From Alphaproteobacteria bacterium (GTDB taxonomy: Bacteria; Pseudomonadota; Alphaproteobacteria; Rhodospirillales; WMHbin7): a stretch of 56,838 nt of DNA. The notes beneath the pieces were generated by a model. The model saw only the letters and a list, made by a program, of their open reading frames with translations. It did not search any database and had not been told where the DNA came from. A program made the translations under genes and the position numbers. The DNA lies in contig JADFZV010000020.1 in the NCBI GenBank assembly GCA_015232335.1, positions 1-56,838 of the forward strand. The letters are read 5' to 3'. Below, one piece after another: positions 34,901 to 43,506 of the stretch. The first letter of the stretch is position 1. Every line of letters starts with the position of its first letter.

Positions 34901-34973
34901 CGCCTACACGTATCTTGCCCGCACGAGAGTGCCTTTCTCCGAAGATTCCGTCGGCGACACTGAGCCAGCTTGA
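31905..34973 (+). CDS. RND multidrug efflux permease (HAE1-like)
   Basis: A 1022-residue proton-driven inner-membrane pump of the AcrB/MexF superfamily. It starts with the typical LPELCIRRPVLATVMSLLLTLVG and has twelve membrane helices with two large periplasmic loops. TM4 carries the proton-relay pair in GLVVDDAIVMLEN, and the second half has GLITKHGILIVEFSNQ. The length and 'KHGILIVEF' block are those of the shorter MdtB/CzcA-unlike HAE1 pumps. Substrate range is unknown. It forms a two-gene operon with the adaptor, controlled by the TetR-type operator upstream. Confidence 0.94.
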   Translation: MRLPELCIRRPVLATVMSLLLTLVGIISLQRLTVREYPNIDEPVVTVTTTYIGASSEIVESQVSKVLEDSLAGIEGVDVLSSISRAERSQITVRFRSNRDPESAASDVRDRVGRVRGRLPEDVDEPVIAKVEADAQPIIYLAFSSDQHDPLFITDYADRYVKDRIQNISGVADVVLYGARRYAMRIWLDRARLAAYRLTPQDVESALKRQNVEIPAGRIESRAREFTVLSETDLKTPEQFGDVIIGDAGGGYMVRIKDIGRVELGPEDERRIARYKGKSAITLGVIKQSTANPLDVATGIRALMPQLETSLPQGMKVEIGYDTTQFISRSIDSVFMTIFEATILVVLVIFFFLRTLRATLIPIVTIPVSLIGAAAMMYTFNFSINTLTLLSMVLAIGLVVDDAIVMLENIFRHIEEGVPPVQAALQGSREIGFAVLAMTITLAAVYVPIGFMTGRTGRLFTEFALTLAGAVVVSGFVALTLTPMMCSRMLHHEKKHSKFYNLIETFLERLTSGYKRQLARSLTKRPIVVAAGLAVALSSVLLIWSLKAELSPLEDRGTIMSTAIAPEGATLAYTDRYLRQVEAIIASMPETDRFMAVAGAPVVSQGIAFMRLKDWKDRKRSQMEVVKEMTPKLQAIPGVNAFAVNPASLGQKPSEKPVQFVVQTQLSYPELQTMVQALIQAAGEYPGLMALDTDLRLNKPQLRVTVNREKVADVGASVEAVGRTLETMLGGRQITRFKREGNQYDVIVQVADVDRQNPEDLSAIYVRARDGRIVQLSNLLDITETVAPRELNHFNQMRSATITANIAPGYALGEAIAYLETAAARVLPQGAQFDFNGQSREFKTSRADMILTFVLALFFIYLVLAAQFESFVDPFVIMLTVPLSMTGALLALKLSGGTLNVYSQIGLVTLVGLITKHGILIVEFSNQLQDQGKAKLEAVIEAATLRLRPILMTTGAMVLGALPLALGSGAGAESRSQIGWVIVGGLLLGTVLTLFVVPTAYTYLARTRVPFSEDSVGDTEPA

Positions 34974-35186
34974 GTCGCAGCATTCCCCGGGTTTGCCGTC
35001 CGAGTCGTTCGAGTCAGCAAGCCAGCCAGGACTGTTCAACCCAAAGACTGATGTCTTTGAAGGCACAGATGTTTGTTCTGTGGATAGTAAATTTGCAAGA
35101 AATCCGTCCTGAAAACTTCACTGGATGTGCGGCCGGTCTGAAACTAGGACAGGTATCGGTTGCTCATGAAGCCAAGGGGGTACGTC

Positions 35187-35702
35187 ATGCATGCCGAGAA
35201 ACACATCGTCGTCACGGATCACAGCAATCTCTTTCGCCGTCTGCTTCGGTTGATGCTGGAATCTGCTGGATTGCATCGCATCACCGAAACCGAACATTAT
35301 CACGAAACCTTGAAAATATTGCGGACGCATAAGGTCGATCTGTTGCTCTTGGAGTATGAGTTGAACGGATTTTGCGGCCTTGATTTCATCCGCCAGATTC
35401 GCAGCGGTCAATCGGGCGTCAACAAGGAGGTGCCCATCATCGTTTTGACCGATCCTTTGGGCGAGGAATGGCTTGACCAAAAGATTGCCGGGCAAGTCAT
35501 CGCAGCCGGGGCCAACGCCTGCCTGACCAAGCCGATCAGCATCAAGAAATTCCTGCCGCCGATTCTCGAAGCCTTGGCTCAGGAGCCTCATGTTGTTCAC
35601 GAGCCGAAACATGTCGTGGCGCCCTTTGGCTTCGCAGCGGCCTTCCGCCAGAGCCTCGAGCGTCTCAACAATGTTTTCATGCCGGTACCGCAGATTTACT
35701 GA
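35187..35702 (+). CDS. Single-domain receiver protein with Glu at the phospho site
   Basis: A 171-residue response-regulator-like protein: a receiver of about 125 residues and a 45-residue tail without a recognised output domain. The usual acidic pair is reduced to one (VVTDHSN), and the phospho-acceptor Asp is Glu56 in DLLLLEYELNG; Thr (IIVLTD) and Lys (CLTKPIS) are kept. Glu at this position often mimics the phosphorylated state, so it may be constitutively active. ATG at 35187 is preferred because AGGGGG lies 6 bases upstream; ATG 35166 and TTG 35160 are alternatives. Its 3' end overlaps by 7 bases the convergent glycosyltransferase gene. Confidence 0.8.
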   Translation: MHAEKHIVVTDHSNLFRRLLRLMLESAGLHRITETEHYHETLKILRTHKVDLLLLEYELNGFCGLDFIRQIRSGQSGVNKEVPIIVLTDPLGEEWLDQKIAGQVIAAGANACLTKPISIKKFLPPILEALAQEPHVVHEPKHVVAPFGFAAAFRQSLERLNNVFMPVPQIY

Positions 35703-37054
35703 CGCTTCTCTCGGGGAAGCCCGTTCAAGGCTTCCCCGAGCCTTATGACGACGCCTTCCCAATCGCCTGGCGCATCCTGGCGAAACAGGGTCATGGTGGG
35801 ATACCAGGGGCTGTCAGAGCGCTTTTGCATCCAGCGCCAATCGGGCAGGGCGGGCAAAAGAAGCCAGCAGGGACGAGCCAAGGCCCCCGCCAGATGGGCT
35901 GTCGATGTGTCGACGGCAATCACCAGATCGAGATTTGCCAGCAGCCCGGCCGTGTCGCCCCAATGGGTCAGTCGCGGCCCGGCATTGGCCATCGGCAGCG
36001 CCTCGGCCCCAGCTTCGGGTTGGATAGCCATCCAGTCGATGCCTTTGATGTTCAGCAGCGGAGTCAGCAGCGCGGGCGAAAGCGAGCGGTTGGCATCGTT
36101 GGGATGGTTCGGATTGCCCCGCCAGACCAGCCCCGCTTTCACCCCTTCAAGTCCCGCCAATTCACGGCGCCAGAAATCCAGCCGGTCCTTGGGGGGATGA
36201 AGATAGGGCGTCTCGCCCGGAATGGTTTCCAAGCAGGTCTTCATGCGTCCCGGCACGGCCAGTAGCGGGGCGTGGGCGTCGAAGGGGGGCAGGGGATCGC
36301 CCTCGGCATAAAGGCCAGAAAGCCCCTTCAAGGAGGACAGGAGCGGGTGCAGGCTTCTTGGTGCCTGCAACAGAATCTTGATGCCTCTGGCCGCCAGCAA
36401 AGGAACATAGCGGCAGAACATGATCGTGTCGCCCAATCCCTGCTCGGCCCAGAGCAGCAAGGTGCGACCGACCATCTCCTCGCCATGCCAGGCGGGGGCC
36501 TGGAAATCCACGCGTTCAAGATCAAGCCCCGCCGCCTTCCAGCGCCATTCCGCCTCTGCCCAGCCTTCCTCGAAGCGGCCCAGGGTCAGAAGCGTCATGC
36601 CCAGATTGTAGCGCAACTGCGCATTGCAGGGGTCAAGCGCTGCGGCTTGACGGTAGAAGGTCAGGCTTTCTTCGAATTCCCCGCAATCTTGCAGGAGATT
36701 TGCCAGATTGACCTTGACATCCGCATGACGAGGCATCAGCGATGCGGCGGTGGAAAGGGCGTCTATGGCGCCATGAAGATCGCCCAGGGCTTTTCTGGCC
36801 AGTCCAAGGGCGGCCAATCGCAGTCCATCCTCGGGCACCTTGTCTCTGCATGAGTCCAGCCAGGCCACGGCTTCTTGGGGACGGCCCAAGGAAAGGGCGC
36901 AAAGCCCCATGAGAAGGGCGGCCCCTCCATGCTGGGGAAGGGCGGCCAGAAGCGATCTGGCCAGTCCCTCTGCCTTTTTCAGCAGGCCTTGGTTGAACGC
37001 CGCATGGGCATCCCGATAGCTTTCGTCAGCCCAAGCCAGCAGCTTGTCTGTCAT
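35696..37054 (-). CDS. TPR-repeat protein with a GT9-like glycosyltransferase domain
   Basis: About 452 residues. The N-terminal 190 or so residues are tetratricopeptide repeats (for example NLANLLQDCGEFEESLTFYR and NLGMTLLTLGRFEEGWAEAE). The C-terminal part resembles heptosyltransferase-type glycosyltransferases: LWAEQGLGDTIMFCRYVPLL, KAGLVWRGNPNHPND, and DLVIAVDTSTAHLAGAL. Proteins of this build are common near flagellar or surface-glycan genes in Rhodospirillales. The start at 37054 has AGAGG upstream. It is divergent from the next receiver gene, across a perfect palindrome. Confidence 0.82.
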   Translation of the reverse strand: MTDKLLAWADESYRDAHAAFNQGLLKKAEGLARSLLAALPQHGGAALLMGLCALSLGRPQEAVAWLDSCRDKVPEDGLRLAALGLARKALGDLHGAIDALSTAASLMPRHADVKVNLANLLQDCGEFEESLTFYRQAAALDPCNAQLRYNLGMTLLTLGRFEEGWAEAEWRWKAAGLDLERVDFQAPAWHGEEMVGRTLLLWAEQGLGDTIMFCRYVPLLAARGIKILLQAPRSLHPLLSSLKGLSGLYAEGDPLPPFDAHAPLLAVPGRMKTCLETIPGETPYLHPPKDRLDFWRRELAGLEGVKAGLVWRGNPNHPNDANRSLSPALLTPLLNIKGIDWMAIQPEAGAEALPMANAGPRLTHWGDTAGLLANLDLVIAVDTSTAHLAGALARPCWLLLPALPDWRWMQKRSDSPWYPTMTLFRQDAPGDWEGVVIRLGEALNGLPREKRQ

Positions 37055-37066
37055 GAAGGCCTCTGG

Positions 37067-37094
37067 CATTTTATGTCGAACAAATGATAAAATG
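37067..37094. promoter_or_regulatory. Perfect inverted repeat in divergent promoter region
   Basis: CATTTTAT (37067-37074), 12 bases, ATAAAATG (37087-37094). Perfect 8-base arms lie in the 88-base gap between the reverse-strand glycosyltransferase and the forward receiver gene, a good position for a shared operator. The sequence itself matches no regulator I know. Confidence 0.45.
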
Positions 37095-37142
37095 GCCGAA
37101 ATACAGTCATTCTAACTAGCCTTTAAAGGATGTGAGACCGAC

Positions 37143-37559
37143 ATGAACGGGCATTCGATCTCCTGGAGCAGCTATACCATGCTCATTGCCGACGACAATT
37201 CCCATTTCCGTTGGCTGATGCGCTCGTTCCTGACCAAATTCGGCGTCGGCAGCATCGTCGAGGCGGGCAATGGCGCCGATGCTCTTCAGGTTCTGCACAA
37301 GACGCCGGTCGATGTGGCTCTGGTCGATATCGGCATGGAACCGATCAATGGCTTGTGGTTCGTGCAGATGTACAAGAATGACAACGAGATCATGAATCGC
37401 AACATGATCTGCCTTCTGGTAACCGGGAATGCCACGCCCGAAAACATCAAAACTGCTTTGTCCTCGGGCGTCAAGGATGTGATCAGCAAGCCTTTGTCGG
37501 CCAAAACCCTGGAAGATCGCCTGAAGCGTCACCTGGTCCGCTATCCCGGCCGGAGCTAG
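37143..37559 (+). CDS. CheY-like single-domain response regulator
   Basis: A 138-residue receiver with every catalytic residue in place: Asp17-Asp18 (LIADDNS), phospho-acceptor Asp62 (VALVDIGMEP), Thr94 (LLVTGNA) and Lys116 (ISKPLS). There is no output domain. It ends 4 bases before the GTG start of a hybrid kinase that has its own Hpt domain, so the pair very likely forms a phosphorelay. AAAGGATG upstream is the ribosome site region. It may act on the motor or as a relay intermediate. Confidence 0.9.
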   Translation: MNGHSISWSSYTMLIADDNSHFRWLMRSFLTKFGVGSIVEAGNGADALQVLHKTPVDVALVDIGMEPINGLWFVQMYKNDNEIMNRNMICLLVTGNATPENIKTALSSGVKDVISKPLSAKTLEDRLKRHLVRYPGRS

Positions 37560-37563
37560 CTTA

Positions 37564-39840
37564 GTGGACGAATCCCTGGGCGCTCTTTCAAAGACTGCTC
37601 TTGCAACGTTCTTCGCAGCCAGCCCCTTGGGCGTGGCCCTTGCCGATTTCCAGAACAGACGGATTCTCTGGGCCAATTCACGCTTTCAAAAACTTTACAA
37701 CAGCCTTGTGCCCGGCGATGCCGAGCGATTCTTCTCCCTCCTCTCGGGTCAGCATCGCCACGATTTTACGTTGGCGAGTTCGAAAATCACCTCTGTGCCT
37801 CATGATCAGGGATGTTGCCTGGTCTGGGCCAGCGGCGGGCTGGGCGATACCGAGCGGCGCTTGGAGGATTACCGTGAAATGGAAGAGGTGCTGCGCGCCA
37901 GCGAGGAGCGCTACCGCACCATCATCGATTCGACCAGTGAAGGCTTTTGGATGATCGACGGGGCCACACGGGTCACCATCGACGTCAATCAATCGCTTTG
38001 CGACATACTGGGCTATTCCAGGGAGGACATGCTGGGCATGAAACCCTCGGATTTCGTCGAGGGCGAGAATCAGCAGATCATGGCGACGCAGGCCGATGCC
38101 ATCTTGCAAAACGGACGCTGCGACTTTGATGTCGATCTCAAAACGCGCGATGGACGAAGCATTCCCTGCCATTTCAAGGCGGCGCGTTTCTACGACCCGC
38201 TGCTTCAGGCCCTGCAGGCCTTTGCCTTCATCACCGACATTACACCCAGAAAAGAGGCCGAGCGCGCCCTTAAAGTCTCCAAGGAAGAGGCCGAGGCTGC
38301 CGCCAAGGCCAGGGCCGAATTTCTGGCCGTGATGAGCCACGAGATCAGGACACCCATGAACGGCGTTATGGGCATGACCAGATTGCTGCTGGACCTTCCC
38401 TTGGGCGAACGTCAGCGCAATTGCGCCGAAACCATTCAGCATGCGGGCGAGTCCCTGATGGGATTGCTCAACGATATTCTCGATCTCTCAAAGGTCGAGG
38501 CGGGAAAACTTGTCCTTGAGGAAATATCCTTCAATCCCAATCAGTTGATCGGCGAGTTGCGCCAGCTCATGGCCCCCAGGGCGGCCGAGAAGAAGCTTCA
38601 ATTACTGACCCGCATTGATAGCGGCCTGCCCCCCCTTCTCAAGGGGGACCCATCCCGTTTGCGTCAGGTGCTTTTGAACCTTCTCAGCAATGCCCTCAAA
38701 TTCACTGAGCGGGGTAGCATCACCCTTTCCCTTGATTCACTTGGGCGCGGCGAGAGGCATCAAGTGCGTTTGCGATTCTCGGTGGCCGATACCGGCATCG
38801 GCATCGCTCCGGATGTTCAGGAAATGCTGTTTTCCGAATTCGCCCAGGCCGACGCATCGATCGCCAGGCGTTTCGGCGGAACCGGCCTGGGCCTTGCCAT
38901 CAGCGCCCGCCTCGCCGAGGCCATGGGCTCCAAAATTGAAATTTCCAGCCAGCCCGGCCAGGGCAGCTTGTTCTGGATCGATCTTGAGATGCCCCTTGGC
39001 GAGACTGTGGCGCTGAATCATGCCAGCCCCGTCCGTGTGTCGCCCCTGACGATTCTGGTGGCGGAGGACAATGCCATCAACCGCCAGGTCATTTCCGGCA
39101 TTCTGGAAAACCGTGGACATACGGTTCACTTGGTCGAGGATGGTGCGCAGGCCGTTTCAGCTCTCGATATGGGACAGTTCGATGCTGTGTTGATGGATGG
39201 CTGGATGCCGGTGATGGATGGGATCGAAGCCACGCGCCAGATCAGGGCACTTTCCAACGCCCTCAAGGCAGGAACCCCCATCATCGCCATGACGGCCAAT
39301 GTGTCCGAAGAGGATATTCAATCCTATCTGAACGCCGGAATGAACGATGTTCTGGGCAAACCCATCGATCTGGAGGCGCTGGATCAGGCGCTCTTACGTG
39401 TTTCCAAGCACACCAAGGAAGAGAGTTTGCCACAAGCAAACCCCTCTTCTTCTGAATTGGGACAAGCCCCTGCGCTTGCTTTGCCTTCCGGTGCGGTTCT
39501 GGATGACGATATCCTTCTGCAGCTTCTAGACACGCTGGGTCTGGAACGGCTGGAGGAGGGGTTGTCGGCACTGCCCCCGCATTGGCGGGAACGCGCCCAA
39601 TTAATTGCCAAAGCGGCTAAACAAGATGACCGCACCAAGCTGGCCCGTCTTGCCCACGATCTGAAGGGGACTTCGGGCAGTTTCGGTCTGGCCGGATTGG
39701 CCGACTATGCGCAGTTGATTGAAGTACAGGCAAGACTTGGCGGTAACGGCAATGATCTGACCTTTCTGACCGAACAATTGGGGAAAGCAGTCGAGCAGGC
39801 AATCCTGGCTCTCGATTCGTGGCGATTATCCCAGAAGTAA
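37564..39840 (+). CDS. Hybrid histidine kinase (PAS-PAS-HisKA-HATPase-REC-Hpt)
   Basis: A 758-residue soluble multi-domain sensor; no transmembrane segment is visible. A degenerate PAS-like region covers about 10-95, a clear PAS 115-235 (SEGFWMIDGATRVTIDVNQSLCDILGYS). HisKA has His259 (FLAVMSHEIRTPMNGV), the ATPase domain has LLNLLSNALKFTERG, ADTGIGIAPD and FGGTGLGLAI. The receiver has Asp545 (VLMDGWMP). A C-terminal Hpt domain has His698 (LAHDLKGTSGSFG). Translation starts at GTG 37564. The relay is BarA/ArcB-like, and the natural acceptor is the receiver encoded immediately upstream. Confidence 0.92.
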   Translation: MDESLGALSKTALATFFAASPLGVALADFQNRRILWANSRFQKLYNSLVPGDAERFFSLLSGQHRHDFTLASSKITSVPHDQGCCLVWASGGLGDTERRLEDYREMEEVLRASEERYRTIIDSTSEGFWMIDGATRVTIDVNQSLCDILGYSREDMLGMKPSDFVEGENQQIMATQADAILQNGRCDFDVDLKTRDGRSIPCHFKAARFYDPLLQALQAFAFITDITPRKEAERALKVSKEEAEAAAKARAEFLAVMSHEIRTPMNGVMGMTRLLLDLPLGERQRNCAETIQHAGESLMGLLNDILDLSKVEAGKLVLEEISFNPNQLIGELRQLMAPRAAEKKLQLLTRIDSGLPPLLKGDPSRLRQVLLNLLSNALKFTERGSITLSLDSLGRGERHQVRLRFSVADTGIGIAPDVQEMLFSEFAQADASIARRFGGTGLGLAISARLAEAMGSKIEISSQPGQGSLFWIDLEMPLGETVALNHASPVRVSPLTILVAEDNAINRQVISGILENRGHTVHLVEDGAQAVSALDMGQFDAVLMDGWMPVMDGIEATRQIRALSNALKAGTPIIAMTANVSEEDIQSYLNAGMNDVLGKPIDLEALDQALLRVSKHTKEESLPQANPSSSELGQAPALALPSGAVLDDDILLQLLDTLGLERLEEGLSALPPHWRERAQLIAKAAKQDDRTKLARLAHDLKGTSGSFGLAGLADYAQLIEVQARLGGNGNDLTFLTEQLGKAVEQAILALDSWRLSQK

Positions 39841-39867
39841 CTCTTTGATGCTTTTTAGGGCCGTCGC

Positions 39868-39898
39868 TTGACATTATCGGTGTTGACGTTTACGTAAA
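39868..39898 (+). promoter_or_regulatory. icmF promoter region with LiuR-like palindrome
   Basis: TTGACA (39868-39873) is a perfect -35 box. Ten bases on is TTGACGTTTACGTAAA (39883-39898), an imperfect palindrome (TTxACGT-TT-ACGTxAA). This form resembles the operator described for LiuR, a MerR-family regulator of branched-chain amino acid breakdown in proteobacteria. A position just downstream of the -35 box would fit a MerR-type promoter. Consensus recalled from the literature, not checked. Confidence 0.45.
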
Positions 39899-39983
39899 GA
39901 AGAGCCGAGAGCAAGCTCCTCATTGCCAAAATCTCGGCGGAGGCAAAGAATAAAAACACAAAGCAGAAGACGCCCAGGATGGA

Positions 39984-42900
39984 GTGACCGGCTTGCCCGA
40001 GGATGGAAGCAAGAAACACGCGGCCATAAAGCCGCTGAAACTCAAGCATAAGCTGCGTTTCGTAACCGCAGCCTCTCTGTTCGATGGCCATGACGCCTCG
40101 ATCAACATCATGCGTCGTATCTTGCAATCCTCGGGGGCCGAGGTGATTCATCTCGGTCATAACCGCTCGGCAGAGGATGTGGTCAGCGCCGCCATCGACG
40201 AAGATGTGCAGGCCATCGCCGTCAGTTCCTATCAGGGCGGCCATGTCGAGTATTTCAAATACATGATCGATCTTTTGAAAGACCGGGGCCGGTCCAGCAT
40301 CAAGCTGTTCGGCGGTGGCGGCGGCGTGATTGTCGATGCCGAGGTCGAAGAATTGCATGCCTATGGGGTCGAGCGCATCTATAGCCCCGATGACGGCCAC
40401 CGGATGGGGCTTCAGGGCATGATCAACGACATGCTGAGGCGGGCCGATTTCGATCCGGGAAAAGACGGCGTTCCTGCCTTGAAGAATCTTTCCGACAAGG
40501 CCCAGCTTGCCCGGCTGATCACGGCGCTGGAAAACGGTAAATTGGATGCCAAAACGAGGAAAGGCCTGTCCGATTTGGCCAAGAAGCAGGGCTTTGTTCC
40601 GGTGCTGGGCATTACGGGCACGGGTGGGGCTGGAAAATCATCGCTGACTGACGAGGTGATACGACGTTTCCGTTTGGATGATGCGAACGTCAAGATCGCC
40701 ATTCTGGCGGTCGATCCCACCAAGCGAAAGACGGGCGGCGCTCTTTTAGGCGACCGCATTCGCATGAATGCCATTCACGGCCCCCAAGTCTATATGCGCT
40801 CGATTGCGACCAGGGATGCCGGAGCCGAGGTTCCCGCCTTCGTGGCCAATGCCGTTCTGGCCTGCAAGGCGGCTGGCTTCGATCTGGTCATTGTCGAGAC
40901 GCCGGGCATCGGGCAGGGCAATTCGGCCATCGTTGAACTGGTCGATGCGTCGCTTTATGTCATGACTCCGGAATTCGGAGCCGCCAGCCAGCTTGAAAAG
41001 ATCGAGATGCTGGATTTCGCCGATCTGGTGGCGATCAACAAGTTTGACCGCAAGGGCGCCCAGGATGCGCTGCGTGATGTGCGCAAGCAGGTCAGCCGCA
41101 ACCGCGAAGCCTTCAACCAGCCCCCGGAAAGCATGCCTGTTTTCGGCACCATCGCCTCGCGCTTCAACGATCAGGGGGTCACAGCACTTTATCTCGATCT
41201 GCGCACGTTGCTGAGCGAGAAGGGGGCCAAGCTTGCCAAGACCCGCTTTGCCTCCGTGCCCAAGCGCTGTTCCGAAACCGGTGCCGCCATCGTGCCGCCA
41301 GCACGCGTGCGCTATCTGGCGGAAATTTCCGAAGCCGTTCGCGGCTATCATCGCACGGTCAAGGAACAATCCCAATTGGCCCGCGAGCTTCAGCAGCTTA
41401 AGGAAAGCCAGCGCATGCTGGGCAAGCGCTCCAAAGAGATCGATGCCGAGATCGAAAAGCGCGAGACCACGTTCGACCCCAGGGCCAGGAAGCTGCTTGA
41501 GCTTTGGCCCAAGGTGCAGAAAAGCTATTCCGGCGACGACTATGTGGTGAAGATCAGAGACAAGACGATCTGCACCCAACTGACCGCCAGTACGCTGTCT
41601 GGCACGAAGATACCCAAGGTCGTGTTGCCCAAGTGGAAAGATCACGGGACATTGCTGGAATGGATGCTGAAGGAGAATCTGCCCGGCACCTTTCCCTATA
41701 CGGCAGGTGTTTTTGCCTTCAAGCGCGAGAACGAGGACCCCACCCGCATGTTCGCGGGCGAGGGCGACGCCTTTCGCACCAACGCCCGCTTCAAGTATCT
41801 GTCCAAGGATTCTGAAGCCAAGCGCCTGTCCACCGCCTTCGATTCCGTCACCCTTTACGGCAATGATCCGGGCGAACGCCCGGACATCTACGGCAAGATC
41901 GGCAATTCCGGTGTCAGTATCGCAACGCTTGACGATATGAAGGTGCTGTATTCCGGCTTTGATCTGACCAATCCCATGACCAGCGTGTCGATGACCATCA
42001 ACGGCCCGGCGCCGATGATTCTGGCCATGTTTTTCAACACCGCCATCGATCAGAAGATCGACAAATTCATCGCCGACAATGGCCGCGAGCCGACCGAGGG
42101 CGAGGCCTTGAAGATACGCGAATGGGTTTTGCAAAATGTGCGCGGCACCGTGCAGGCCGATATTCTGAAGGAAGATCAGGGACAGAACACCTGCATCTTC
42201 TCGACGGAATTCGCGTTGAAGCTGATGGCCGACATTCAAGAATATTTCGTGGGGAATTGCGTGCGCAATTTCTACTCGGTCTCTATCTCGGGCTATCACA
42301 TTGCCGAAGCCGGGGCCAATCCGATCAGCCAATTGGCTTTCACCTTGGCCAACGGCTTCACCTATGTCGAAGCCTATCTGGCCAGGGGCATGCGCATCGA
42401 CGATTTCGCGCCCAACCTGTCCTTCTTCTTCTCGAACGGCATGGACCCCGAATATACGGTGATCGGGCGTGTGGCTCGGCGTATCTGGTCGGTTGCCATG
42501 CGCTTCAAGTACGGTGCTGCCGAACGGTCGCAGAAGCTGAAATACCATATCCAGACCTCGGGCCGTAGCTTGCATGCCCAGGAAATGGACTTCAACGACA
42601 TCCGCACGACGTTACAGGCCTTGATCGCCATCTACGACAATTGCAATTCGCTGCACACCAATGCCCATGACGAGGCCTATACCACGCCCACGGTGGAATC
42701 GGTGCGCCGCGCCATGGCGATACAGATGATCATCAACCGCGAATGGGGCCTGGCCAAGAACGAGAATCCCAATCAGGGTAGTTTCATTATCGACGAACTG
42801 ACCGATCTGGTGGAAGAGGCCGTGCTGTTGGAGTTCGAGCGCATCGCCGAGCGCGGCGGCGTGCTGGGTGCCATGGAAACCGGCTATCAGCGCGGCAAGA

Positions 42901-43238
42901 TTCAAGACGAAAGCCTTTACTACGAGCATAAGAAGCATGACGGTTCTTATCCCCTTATCGGAGTGAACACCTTCCTCAATCCAGCCCCCGAGGCGGCAAG
43001 GCCGGTTGTGCTGTCGCGCTCTAGCGAGGAAGAGAAGCAGGGCCAGATCAAAAGGCTTCATGGCTTTCAAAAGCGCAATGCCAAACCGGCCAAGCTGGCT
43101 TTATCCAATCTGCAGAAGGCCGCCATCGAGAACGGCAATTTGTTTGCCCAGTTGATGGAAGCCGTTCGGGTCTGTTCCCTGGGCCAAATTACGGATGCCC
43201 TGTTCGAGGTGGGCGGCCAATATCGGCGGAACATGTAG
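39984..43238 (+). CDS. icmF: Fused isobutyryl-CoA mutase (IcmF)
   Basis: A 1084-residue adenosylcobalamin enzyme that interconverts isobutyryl-CoA and butyryl-CoA, linking valine and fatty-acid metabolism. The domain order is the IcmF fusion: B12-binding domain (about 25-155; DGHDASIN with cobalt-ligand His36), a MeaB-type G-protein chaperone (P-loop GTGGAGKSS near 212-220; [10 protein letters not shown]), then the mutase barrel ([37 protein letters not shown]). The G4-like motif is NKFD. GTG at 39984 is the likely start. It stands alone as a transcription unit behind a LiuR-like operator. Some relatives isomerise isovaleryl- or pivalyl-CoA instead. Confidence 0.95.
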   Translation: MTGLPEDGSKKHAAIKPLKLKHKLRFVTAASLFDGHDASINIMRRILQSSGAEVIHLGHNRSAEDVVSAAIDEDVQAIAVSSYQGGHVEYFKYMIDLLKDRGRSSIKLFGGGGGVIVDAEVEELHAYGVERIYSPDDGHRMGLQGMINDMLRRADFDPGKDGVPALKNLSDKAQLARLITALENGKLDAKTRKGLSDLAKKQGFVPVLGITGTGGAGKSSLTDEVIRRFRLDDANVKIAILAVDPTKRKTGGALLGDRIRMNAIHGPQVYMRSIATRDAGAEVPAFVANAVLACKAAGFDLVIVETPGIGQGNSAIVELVDASLYVMTPEFGAASQLEKIEMLDFADLVAINKFDRKGAQDALRDVRKQVSRNREAFNQPPESMPVFGTIASRFNDQGVTALYLDLRTLLSEKGAKLAKTRFASVPKRCSETGAAIVPPARVRYLAEISEAVRGYHRTVKEQSQLARELQQLKESQRMLGKRSKEIDAEIEKRETTFDPRARKLLELWPKVQKSYSGDDYVVKIRDKTICTQLTASTLSGTKIPKVVLPKWKDHGTLLEWMLKENLPGTFPYTAGVFAFKRENEDPTRMFAGEGDAFRTNARFKYLSKDSEAKRLSTAFDSVTLYGNDPGERPDIYGKIGNSGVSIATLDDMKVLYSGFDLTNPMTSVSMTINGPAPMILAMFFNTAIDQKIDKFIADNGREPTEGEALKIREWVLQNVRGTVQADILKEDQGQNTCIFSTEFALKLMADIQEYFVGNCVRNFYSVSISGYHIAEAGANPISQLAFTLANGFTYVEAYLARGMRIDDFAPNLSFFFSNGMDPEYTVIGRVARRIWSVAMRFKYGAAERSQKLKYHIQTSGRSLHAQEMDFNDIRTTLQALIAIYDNCNSLHTNAHDEAYTTPTVESVRRAMAIQMIINREWGLAKNENPNQGSFIIDELTDLVEEAVLLEFERIAERGGVLGAMETGYQRGKIQDESLYYEHKKHDGSYPLIGVNTFLNPAPEAARPVVLSRSSEEEKQGQIKRLHGFQKRNAKPAKLALSNLQKAAIENGNLFAQLMEAVRVCSLGQITDALFEVGGQYRRNM

Positions 43239-43294
43239 CCAGAAACAAAAATGGCTCTTCGATGTTTTAAGTGGAATCCAGCATAATTTACCCT

Positions 43295-43389
43295 CGTCTT
43301 GGCCGGGCTTGACCCGGCCATCCACGTTGTGTCTTCAAAGATGTACTGTCCGCAAGGCGTGGATGCCCGGCACAAGGCCGGGCATGACG
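43295..43389. repeat. Alphaproteobacterial intergenic repeat with two covarying hairpins
   Basis: Left arm 43295-43326 and right arm 43358-43389 are inverted copies related to the common CGTCAT-CCCGGGCTTGACCCGGG-ATCCACG element. Each arm is itself a hairpin: GGCCGGG/CCCGGCC on the left, GCCCGGC/GCCGGGC on the right. Bases that differ between arms do so in pairs that preserve each stem. It lies between the icmF and mucR 3' ends. Confidence 0.7.
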
Positions 43390-43451
43390 GTTTGTTTTGC
43401 GAATATCAGGCTCTTTTGCAAATCCACGTCAAACGTTGAAGAGCCAACAAA

Positions 43452-43477
43452 AAAAGGCCGGGATTTCCCGGCCTTTT
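43452..43477. terminator. Bidirectional rho-independent terminator (icmF/mucR)
   Basis: AAAA-GGCCGGG-ATTT-CCCGGCC-TTTT: a 7-bp GC stem (43456-43462 with 43467-43473) flanked by an A-run and a T-run. It lies about 30 bases from the mucR stop and can serve both convergent genes. Confidence 0.85.
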
Positions 43478-43506
43478 GATTGGCAAAAGCCAACGCTTCC
43501 TTGCTG

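Noticed and set aside
33051..35066. Long reverse-strand open frame of 671 codons opposite the RND permease
   Set aside because: Shadow of the RND gene: biased composition rich in His, Gln and Gly, no motif, and the forward gene is unambiguous.
40746..42575. Long reverse-strand open frame opposite icmF
   Set aside because: Same reason: shadow frame with low-information composition opposite a well-defined enzyme.
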